Shown here: positions 1 through 6,800 of the stretch, one piece after another
How the letters are laid out: each line of letters opens with the position of its first letter
Numbering within the stretch: position 1 is the first letter of the stretch
Virus record (IMG/VR): IMGVR_UViG_3300025712_000005
Location: 1 to 64,000 of that record
Direction: 5' to 3' (one strand)
Origin: a virus
Length of the DNA stretch: 64,000 nt
The notes under the pieces: generated by a model
The model's database searches: none
What the model was told of the DNA's origin: nothing
The model's input: the letters and a program-made list of their open reading frames with translations, nothing else
Position numbers and translations under genes: made by a program

Positions 1-615
1 ATAATGCCCTGTGTAAATTCCAGCACACTCTTTGAAGTGCTCGGTAGGTACAAAGTTTTCTTCAGAGCTGCTGCCTTCTTCAAAGGCTAAAATATCCCAG
101 TGGCCATAAACGTAACCGCCTTTAGTTGGGGGGTGCAGCTCAACCATTTCTTTGGCATGAATGAACGGGTGCCAAGGGTATAGAGTGTGCTCCTGTCCTA
201 GCGAAATCACATGCAAAGGTTCTTCTGATATGACATTCACGCCGTCAACGTCTTCAAGCAACGCTTCAAAAACGTCAAAGCTTGATTTAAAAGATGAATC
301 ACGGCTGGCGTCGTGGTTACCTCGAATGATGTAATACTCAATATTCGGGTTTCTCGCGGCGGCATCACGGTATGCTTGGGCAGCAAACAAAATAACTTCT
401 TCAGGCACACGGAACTTATCAAATAAGTCACCCATGCAAATGTGATCAGTGATTGTGTCGTCGATAGGTTCAAGCTCTTCAAGGAACTGTTTACGAACCA
501 TCTCCTCGCGTTCGCCAAGTCTTTCTCTTGGAACGTGTGAATTGAATTTCTTGCCTAAATGGGGGTCGCCTAAAAGCTGAACTCCTTTAGGGGTTTCAAA
601 GTGTTTAATTTTCAT
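1..615 (-). CDS. SbcD/Mre11-like metallophosphoesterase (partial, runs off left edge)
   Basis: The frame is open to the window edge, so only the N-terminal 205 residues are visible. Calcineurin-like phosphoesterase motifs appear in order: GDPHLG near residue 16, GDLFD near 62, GNHD near 98, GHWD near 175 and the start of a GHY(H) motif at the edge. In the SbcCD/Mre11-Rad50 family this subunit is a Mn-dependent nuclease that processes DNA ends and hairpins with an SbcC ATPase. A partner gene would lie to the left, as in T5 D12/D13 and T4 gp46/gp47. It starts at an exact start box (ATG at 615). Confidence 0.85.
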   Translation of the reverse strand, partial: MKIKHFETPKGVQLLGDPHLGKKFNSHVPRERLGEREEMVRKQFLEELEPIDDTITDHICMGDLFDKFRVPEEVILFAAQAYRDAAARNPNIEYYIIRGNHDASRDSSFKSSFDVFEALLEDVDGVNVISEEPLHVISLGQEHTLYPWHPFIHAKEMVELHPPTKGGYVYGHWDILAFEEGSSSEENFVPTEHFKECAGIYTGHY

Positions 616-636
616 CGTCAATTTCCTGTGGTGTTT

Positions 637-1077
637 TTATGTAAAATCGTTATTTATTCTGAAGGGTACTAAGTCGGGCTGATTCATTGAGCGTTTTTCA
701 TGCCTAATGATTTCTTTTGCCGGAACCATAAACCATTCGTCTAGTTCTCTAAAATGAATAAAGAAGAAATATAATCCTCCTGTTTGGACTACTTTAAATG
801 CTGTCCTCCATTGTTCTTTGGTGATACTTGAGAAGGGGAAGCTTCTCTTGGTGGCCACACTCTTTACCTCGGCAAAGAATAAGCTACCACTAAGACTCAC
901 AATATAATCTGAAGGCTTAGCATCTACCGCTTTGTTTGGGCTGTTACTGCCGCCTTTATAATTAATATCGGCGTAGTCTTCGAATCGATAGACAAAAGCA
1001 TTTCGTTCAGTCATACGGTCTTCAAAAATGAGTTCTGAGTCTTTGCCTGTGTTAAAGGTCTTTTCAGGTCGTGCCAT
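637..1077 (-). CDS. RecU-like Holliday junction resolvase / PDDEXK nuclease
   Basis: This 146-residue protein has an N-terminal GKDSELIFEDR segment, then an aspartate (PSDYIV) and an ExK motif (FFAEVKS) in the order of the RecU/PDDEXK nuclease fold, followed by a QWRTAFK segment resembling the QW motif of RecU. Phage RecU relatives cut recombination or replication junctions. The next gene downstream is the SbcD-like nuclease, so the pair forms a recombination/DNA-end module. Start is the exact box ATG. The family call rests on motif pattern only. Confidence 0.65.
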   Translation of the reverse strand: MARPEKTFNTGKDSELIFEDRMTERNAFVYRFEDYADINYKGGSNSPNKAVDAKPSDYIVSLSGSLFFAEVKSVATKRSFPFSSITKEQWRTAFKVVQTGGLYFFFIHFRELDEWFMVPAKEIIRHEKRSMNQPDLVPFRINNDFT

Positions 1078-1100
1078 CGTCAATTTCCTAATTGTGGGGT

Positions 1101-1589
1101 CTACTTCTTAACTGCTAGTTTACCCCTGTTTGGTATTTGATTTCTAGCCCCATTATTCACAACTATTCGGTTGTTCTTTTTTCGGGACTTTCTAAGATCC
1201 ATTAAATACCCTGAATGCACTTTAACCATCTTGTCTCGGGCATAGGCAGCCTCCTTCTCAGTAACTTTACCGTCAGGGCGACCGTATAGGTTCCAACGAT
1301 TATCCCCAGCCTTAATCGACTTCAAATAGTTAATTGAGGTCGTGTAAAAACCAATGGCAGCATAAAGGTCTTTGGAGCTGATTATTTTAGGGGAGATAAC
1401 ATTTCTTATCTGAAGATAAATCTTTGTTGCAAACGGTTTGTCTCGTTTGAACTTGTATTCGTTCTCTCTTAAGTAGCGTGAGACCCAAATCCATCTGTAA
1501 TGGTCTGATTTGAAGTGGAGTCTCTTTTTGTGAGGGTAATGATAAACCCCCGCCGATAAGTAAATCTTATCCTCGTCAATTTCCGTCAT
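1101..1589 (-). CDS. ProQ/FinO-family RNA chaperone-like protein
   Basis: The 162-residue product has a central ProQ/FinO signature: an LYAAIGFYTTSINYLKSI helix, then AGDNRWNLYGRPDG, then KVTEKEAAYARDKM. This parallels the family pattern of YT-S--YL--L--G--R-DL-G---G-(V/L)T--E---A. The C-terminus is strongly basic (RKSRKKNNR, KLAVKK), like the RNA-binding tails of ProQ proteins. ProQ/FinO proteins bind intrinsic-terminator hairpins and help small RNAs pair with mRNAs. It starts at ATG 1589. The standard start box lies just inside the gene (1571-1584) with its ATG changed to AGG. It has an AT-rich leader with a TATAAT of its own. Confidence 0.75.
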   Translation of the reverse strand: MTEIDEDKIYLSAGVYHYPHKKRLHFKSDHYRWIWVSRYLRENEYKFKRDKPFATKIYLQIRNVISPKIISSKDLYAAIGFYTTSINYLKSIKAGDNRWNLYGRPDGKVTEKEAAYARDKMVKVHSGYLMDLRKSRKKNNRIVVNNGARNQIPNRGKLAVKK

Positions 1590-1618
1590 AATTTTTCCCG
1601 AATTATTTATTATTTTTT

Positions 1619-1624
1619 ATTATA
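1619..1624 (-). promoter_or_regulatory. candidate -10 box upstream of the ProQ-like gene
   Basis: A perfect TATAAT on the minus strand sits in a very AT-rich spacer 30 bases before the ATG at 1589. The -35 region is weak (CTTTCA at 17-base spacing, 3 of 6 matches). It could let the ProQ-like gene be transcribed separately from the primase gene upstream. Confidence 0.35.
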
Positions 1625-1650
1625 ATTATTTATTTTTAGAATGAAAGCCC

Positions 1651-4600
1651 TCAGGCTCTCATTTTCATACTTAGTCGCTGTCTTAACTCTAAGCCCTCAA
1701 ATAAATCACGTTGATATTCGTAAGGCATTCTCTCAACAAAGGCGTGCATTGCAGCTGCCTTCGCATTTCCAGCTAACCGATGATAGTAATAGCTCTCAAT
1801 AGCCACGGGTATTTCTTCCCGTTGGTTATACATGCCTGAGGTCGATGCTGCCCTAGCTCGGCGGAGGTCTGTATTCAATTCAATAAGTCTGACCTCGCAT
1901 AATTTATGAGAGGTTACTCTCATACCATTCACTCTGCTACGCTTTCTTTCAAACTTAAGACCAATCGAGCCCAAGACCTTAGATATAAATTGTTTCTTTT
2001 CTTCAGGGTCTTGTGTGCTCGGTACCTTCATATGGTGCAAGTAATCCATTTCACGCTGGCATATGCCTAACGCCCTAAACGCGTTCTTTTGTACCTTCTC
2101 ATCGATGTCGCGCCCGTCATAGCTCAGCTGGCCGTTTAGAATAATAACCCCTAACTCAGCTAAGAAGTCCTTTAGCATCGTGTAGTGTTCGGCATAGGCC
2201 GTTTTATCCTTGTCCGCTCGAAGGTCATCTATTCGGTTCAAAGCATCGGTAAATCTAAGATGATTAATGTCTGCTCCTAGGATCAAAGACTTTCTTCTCG
2301 CAGCAATTCTTTGAGTCGAGGACAATAACAAATCGGCAAACTCTTCACCGTCTTCCTCAAAGCCAAAGGTATGGGCAAGACGCTTCTTAGTTACCCGTCT
2401 GGTCTCATCCGCACTTAGGTTCACACCAATATTCAATAAATGATATTCCTCATCATCAATCAAAGGCGTGGCCACCATCTCCTCACGTTCTTTTCGAGTA
2501 AGCTCTTCCGCTAACTGGCGAATTTGTTTATTGGCAAATCTACCGGTACCTGTGTCGAGGTCATACAATTTGTTAATCGTGTAACCTTCGTTCTCAAGCT
2601 GCGTTAGCAAGTTTTCACCAAATTCATTTTTGTTATTGTTCTCAATAACCGTAAGGGCCACGTACCAGCTGTTCCAACCAAAGTCGTTATAAGTAATCGA
2701 CTTTGTTACAAGGTCGTATTCCGCCACGTTCGAGAAATGCATCTGATTATCTAAGGTCATCTTTTTACCGTTGATGTCCCGAGCTAAAATCTCAATAGGC
2801 GTTGTCGGATATTGCTGAACGTTGTCCTGAATGCACAAGTGAATCTTTGTGCATTCTCTTACTCGGGACATATGCTGAGCACAATCCGAGGGTAAGTTAC
2901 CCGAGCGTTTGCTGAAGTAGCCAAAAGTTTCAGCAAAGAAACTTTGTCCGTCCGTAGCATCAATCGAGTGGCCTGTCCCCATCGAGGGTGAACTTAATAA
3001 AATGTCATCGTGTCTCAACTCAGTGTTGATAGCCTTTACAAACGTTTGCACTTCTTCATTCTGAGAATTGTGGCTGGTTATCGTAATGATACGGCGACCG
3101 GCAACCTCAGTGATGAAATGCTCTTCAGCAATAATCGGGTCACCCCCAAATTTCTTTATCAACAAACTGGCTTTCTTAAGCACATCCTTACGCGTGTTAC
3201 TCGCATAGAAGGTACCTTGGCCTTGCTCGTAAACCACTTCAAGTAGCTTATTCGTGAAGGCGTTGACGTCTGCTTTTTCATCATTGTTCTTGTAAAGCTC
3301 AATCCCGCTGCCTTTCTCTTTTGCCGGTTTAAAATTATTCTCTACAAGGTGCATTGCTTTTTCTTTATCGAGGATCCCAAACTTCGGGTTGTACATTAGT
3401 TCAATCATCTCCTCGTTTAAATCTGCATCCATCAAAACAACTTTGTTGGCCATCTGGCAAAGGTTTCTCAATGTTCTTACTGTCGCCGCTGGGAACTCAA
3501 CAACCGGCGACTTTAACGCTCTAAGTAACTGACACGCTTCATCAATAATTATGATGTTATATTGCGTGCCTTCGATTCGTCTTAAGCTAGGCAAACATAT
3601 TGAAAGGCGAGGGCACATTCTCAAGTTTCTACCTTCAACCTCATTGTAATCCTCAAGATTGAAGACTTTAGCCGTTGTCTTAGCCAGTGAAATAAGGTGG
3701 CTGATTGACAATACTCTGCCCTCCGTAGCCTTGATTTGCTTGGCCAACGAATAAGTTTTACCGGTTCCTTTACTCGACTTCACAAAGGTGTAACCCGAGC
3801 GCAACGTAATCTCTGGTAAGTATTGCTGTTCAAGTATGTACGGCTTTTCAAACAAGTGACCTAAGCTTGACGGTGCAGCTGGCGGTTTTTCTTGATGATG
3901 TGATATCGACTTTCTTAAAACGAATTGGCGACCACCTTCAACGAAAGAGTTAATCACTGGGTTAGTGTTACCCCACTTATCGAAGTTGGCATAAAACTTA
4001 GCCTTAGATGCGCCTTTCTCCGGTCTGAAGGGGTCTACACAAGACGCTTTGTCAAACTCTAACGGGTTTAACGCTGCGTACATAACCGTGGCGACTCTAC
4101 CATCTTCAAACTCTAAGTGATCACTTGGATGAAGGATGAAGCTCTCACGTCCTAAAACAATCTTACGCGCTGTCTCTTCATCAATCCTGTCTTTGGTATA
4201 GTGCCTCTCATGCACAATACGCTTTATATTAATCTCTCTCAGCTTCTCTAAGCGGTTTAAAAGCTTAGGGCAAGTCTTGGCATCGTTTTGAACTTCTTTA
4301 AGCTCACGGAGGCGCTGGTCGTCAACCGTTGATAGCTTCTTTGTATCCAGAACTTCGTGGGCCTTGCCGTAATACTCAGGCATCGGACGCTTTTGATAAA
4401 AGTCCTCGTTCTCAGGGATGAATGCCCCCGCTTCGAAACACAATCTTTCCGGTTGGAATACTGAGGTATCAAAAGGAACGCGTAGCATCTTGCTTCCGTT
4501 TCTTGATAACTTTATATGACCCAGCCCTGCAAGCCAGCAACGCTTTTCTAACGCATCCGAGAAGCGTTTAATATCGCGTGCATCTTTTACTTGGAAATAA

Positions 4601-5157
4601 ATATGGAAGCCTCTAGGCTCGGCAATACATTCCCCTGAACTCTTCAGATATAAACCACCTGAGGTCGAGAATGTTCTAACGAAAGAGGTGTCGGCTAGTT
4701 CTAATTCAGGCACTGCTTTGTTGAGTAAACGAATAAACTCTAACGGGCAGTTTATTGGGTTCTTTTCTTGCTCATCGACATCGTAATCCATCATGATGAA
4801 ACCACGGTGCGATTGCTTCATCGACTTACCTGAGCGAGTCCCATAGGTTCCTGAGTCGTCAACGTGAACAGGGTACTGATAGCCCCTGTTTTCAAATTCA
4901 TTTACAGACAACACTTCAATTTTTTTGTCTTGATACCCTTCGAAAACACCAAGTGAAAAACACTCATCTGATTCTAGTCCGTTGATGAAGTTGGGTAATT
5001 CTTTTAGTGATAGATTGACGGTGTTGGCAATGCCGGAGAACATCTTAGGCGCTTCTGATTTGATCTCGCCGTGAACACGGGTAAGCGTCTTTGTAAGCAC
5101 ACCACTACCGGTTTTAAATACGGTAAGCGGGGCACCCTTATTATTAGTTTTAATCAT
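1651..5157 (-). CDS. AEP-type primase fused to a superfamily 2-like helicase
   Basis: A 1168-residue replication protein. The N-terminal third has an archaeo-eukaryotic primase pattern: a metal-binding MMDYDVD near residue 121 followed by PRGFHIYF. The middle has a Walker A motif SSKGTGKT near 459-466 and a Walker B IIIIDEA near 535, as in origin-binding/plasmid replication helicases of the herpes UL9-like and CyRepA-like groups. It likely primes and unwinds phage DNA. It begins at a near-consensus start box (GGAAAATGACGATG), preceded by a strong hairpin. A second, SF3 helicase is encoded at 39.3-41.6 kb. Confidence 0.75.
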   Translation of the reverse strand: MIKTNNKGAPLTVFKTGSGVLTKTLTRVHGEIKSEAPKMFSGIANTVNLSLKELPNFINGLESDECFSLGVFEGYQDKKIEVLSVNEFENRGYQYPVHVDDSGTYGTRSGKSMKQSHRGFIMMDYDVDEQEKNPINCPLEFIRLLNKAVPELELADTSFVRTFSTSGGLYLKSSGECIAEPRGFHIYFQVKDARDIKRFSDALEKRCWLAGLGHIKLSRNGSKMLRVPFDTSVFQPERLCFEAGAFIPENEDFYQKRPMPEYYGKAHEVLDTKKLSTVDDQRLRELKEVQNDAKTCPKLLNRLEKLREINIKRIVHERHYTKDRIDEETARKIVLGRESFILHPSDHLEFEDGRVATVMYAALNPLEFDKASCVDPFRPEKGASKAKFYANFDKWGNTNPVINSFVEGGRQFVLRKSISHHQEKPPAAPSSLGHLFEKPYILEQQYLPEITLRSGYTFVKSSKGTGKTYSLAKQIKATEGRVLSISHLISLAKTTAKVFNLEDYNEVEGRNLRMCPRLSICLPSLRRIEGTQYNIIIIDEACQLLRALKSPVVEFPAATVRTLRNLCQMANKVVLMDADLNEEMIELMYNPKFGILDKEKAMHLVENNFKPAKEKGSGIELYKNNDEKADVNAFTNKLLEVVYEQGQGTFYASNTRKDVLKKASLLIKKFGGDPIIAEEHFITEVAGRRIITITSHNSQNEEVQTFVKAINTELRHDDILLSSPSMGTGHSIDATDGQSFFAETFGYFSKRSGNLPSDCAQHMSRVRECTKIHLCIQDNVQQYPTTPIEILARDINGKKMTLDNQMHFSNVAEYDLVTKSITYNDFGWNSWYVALTVIENNNKNEFGENLLTQLENEGYTINKLYDLDTGTGRFANKQIRQLAEELTRKEREEMVATPLIDDEEYHLLNIGVNLSADETRRVTKKRLAHTFGFEEDGEEFADLLLSSTQRIAARRKSLILGADINHLRFTDALNRIDDLRADKDKTAYAEHYTMLKDFLAELGVIILNGQLSYDGRDIDEKVQKNAFRALGICQREMDYLHHMKVPSTQDPEEKKQFISKVLGSIGLKFERKRSRVNGMRVTSHKLCEVRLIELNTDLRRARAASTSGMYNQREEIPVAIESYYYHRLAGNAKAAAMHAFVERMPYEYQRDLFEGLELRQRLSMKMRA

Positions 5158-5184
5158 CGTCATTTTCCAAATTGTTAAGAGAAG

Positions 5185-5202
5185 GGGGGGAGCTCTCCCC
5201 CC
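5185..5202. repeat. intergenic palindrome GGGGGGAG-CT-CTCCCCCC
   Basis: A perfect 8-bp stem lies between the MazG-like stop codon and the primase start box, the same stop-hairpin-SD-start order seen with the GGGGGCACATGCCCCC family further right. No U-run follows on the transcribed strand, so it is not a standard terminator. Confidence 0.6.
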
Positions 5203-5214
5203 TAATCATTTACC

Positions 5215-5799
5215 TTATAGTCGACTTAGGTCTGCCTCCATGTATTCAATACATTTCAGAACCTTGCCGCTTGGGAAGGTTTTATCACCCAACACAGTCG
5301 TTTCTTTCACTTTCACAATAAATAACGCTTCACCCACGGTGTGCTCCGAATGAACAGGGTCGGCAGCGGCTGAAATACCTAGCTCTCGATAGAAGTCTAG
5401 TGTTAATCCAACGTTGGCTAGGGTACATATTTTTGAAAGATTGCTTCTGTGTACAATACCCCATGCGTCGAAAAAGTTAAATTTTAAATTCTCGGCAGCA
5501 CAGAGGAATGTGTCTAAAAGCCCCAGCAGATAAGGGTGTTGCATTTTTAATGTTTCGTAAGTTAGCGAATTTTCTACAAAGTACCCCATGACTACATACG
5601 CACTATCAATAATGCCGTCTATCTGCAAAGCTCTCTCGGTGGATGAGAATCCTTCTATCAGCTCTTCGCGCAATAATTCAATGTGAAGCTCGGTGTTATC
5701 GTTGTTGGGTTGGTTGCAAGGTAAACCAAAGGCTCCTCTAAACTCAATAATATCCATCCAAAGCTTAGAGAATTTGTCACCATTTAAAACTTTATACAT
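5215..5799 (-). CDS. MazG/PRA-PH-like nucleotide pyrophosphohydrolase
   Basis: The 194-residue product contains LLREELIEG followed about 20 residues later by IDGIIDSAYVVMGY. This matches the EExxE...D..D metal-binding helices of the all-alpha NTP pyrophosphatase superfamily (MazG, HisE). These enzymes hydrolyse nucleoside triphosphates or related alarmones, and phages often carry one near replication genes. The region after residue 110 is not recognised. The ATG at 5799 belongs to an exact start box. Confidence 0.65.
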   Translation of the reverse strand: MYKVLNGDKFSKLWMDIIEFRGAFGLPCNQPNNDNTELHIELLREELIEGFSSTERALQIDGIIDSAYVVMGYFVENSLTYETLKMQHPYLLGLLDTFLCAAENLKFNFFDAWGIVHRSNLSKICTLANVGLTLDFYRELGISAAADPVHSEHTVGEALFIVKVKETTVLGDKTFPSGKVLKCIEYMEADLSRL

Positions 5800-5827
5800 C
5801 GTCAATTTCCTAGTTGTTTGTGAGTTC

Positions 5828-6025
5828 CTAAAGCGGATACCCGTTATTAAGCCTGTCGGCAATTACATCGTTATCGTTTTTCTTTGGCTGAGCTTGTAAA
5901 GCCTCAGCCTCAGCGTTCTTCTTTCTTGCCTGTCGGATATCCCACCATGCTGAGACAAATCCCAGCACGATGATCGCTAATCCGTAATACAAGGCATATT
6001 CCTCAAGCAAACTTTCGATTTTCAT
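5828..6025 (-). CDS. small single-pass membrane protein
   Basis: This 65-residue protein has one hydrophobic segment (YYGLAIIVLGFVSAWW, residues 13-28) followed by a basic then charged, Ala/Gln-rich tail, suggesting an N-out, C-in inner-membrane protein. It has a strong SD (GGAGGAAATAAGAG) instead of the start box and overlaps the end of the DnaQ-like gene by 23 bases. Function unknown. The topology is compatible with a lysis accessory protein but nothing else supports that. Confidence 0.6.
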   Translation of the reverse strand: MKIESLLEEYALYYGLAIIVLGFVSAWWDIRQARKKNAEAEALQAQPKKNDNDVIADRLNNGYPL

Positions 6026-6611
6026 CTCTTATTTCCTCCAGTATTTTTGCAATTAACTCCCGAGTTAAGTAGGTATCAGTATGGGCTCTGTGTGTGTTTG
6101 AAGGGACTTCAATTTTCTCCATCTCGCAAGCTACCACAAGCTTTATCCACTTCGCCGAGTTCCGCATGATGTCGTAGAGCTTAGCTCTCTTTGAATACTC
6201 TTGCATCGCACAAAAGTAACCATCGAAGTTAAACAGCGGGTCGACAATCTCACCTCTAGCATTGCTGCTTTGTATCAACATGTTGATATCAAACTGAGCA
6301 TTATAGGCAACGCCTATTTTACCCTGAGCAACATAGCGAACCGCTTGGCTTATGATGTCCCATGTCGGAGCATTCTCGACCATTTCTTCAGTGATGCCAT
6401 GGATACGCATGGCTCCTTCTTGAATTGGGTTCACCGGCTTAACCAGTGTGTTTAAGAGTAGCTTTCCAGTGTGGCCATCCATCATACAGATTTCACATAT
6501 CTCAGCCGTTGGGCCAAGTCCCGTGGTCTCTGTATCAAAAACGACGAATTCCTTGTCTAGCAAGTATTCAAAAGGTTGGGGAATTTTTATCACGTTGTTC
6601 ACCGAGTTCAT
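6003..6611 (-). CDS. DnaQ-like DEDDh 3'-5' exonuclease
   Basis: The 202-residue product shows all exonuclease motifs: Exo I FDTETTGL near residue 24, the MRIHGITEEMV segment, Exo II AYNAQFDINML near 100-110 and Exo III HRAHTDTYLT near 173-180 (DEDDh type). It resembles the epsilon subunit of DNA polymerase III and may proofread or degrade DNA. The adjacent polymerase carries its own exonuclease domain, so this one is an additional activity. Start at ATG 6611 lies inside the small gene upstream. Confidence 0.85.
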   Translation of the reverse strand: MNSVNNVIKIPQPFEYLLDKEFVVFDTETTGLGPTAEICEICMMDGHTGKLLLNTLVKPVNPIQEGAMRIHGITEEMVENAPTWDIISQAVRYVAQGKIGVAYNAQFDINMLIQSSNARGEIVDPLFNFDGYFCAMQEYSKRAKLYDIMRNSAKWIKLVVACEMEKIEVPSNTHRAHTDTYLTRELIAKILEEIRDENRKFA

Positions 6612-6798
6612 TGTTAATATTCCTGAGGGCAGGGTGCTTAGGGTTAATTTCCATAACCGCTCTTTCCAATGCCTTATTATAGTTAATTAAATCGCGCACT
6701 TGGCTCACTAACTTCGGTTTATCAACAAGTGAACCACAACACCATTCTAACTCAGGAATTTGATTTAGTAATCCTTTTGGGTAATCTTCTGCAATCAT
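6568..6798 (-). CDS. hypothetical protein between polymerase and exonuclease
   Basis: 76 residues, no recognised family. It includes WCCGSLVDKPK and a predicted helical middle part. It starts from a shortened start box (GGATTGACGATG) 3 bases after the polymerase stop codon, and its end overlaps the exonuclease start by 44 bases, so the three genes are translationally linked. The box is the main reason to accept it as real. Confidence 0.6.
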   Translation of the reverse strand: MIAEDYPKGLLNQIPELEWCCGSLVDKPKLVSQVRDLINYNKALERAVMEINPKHPALRNINNELGEQRDKNSPTF

Positions 6799-6800
6799 CG

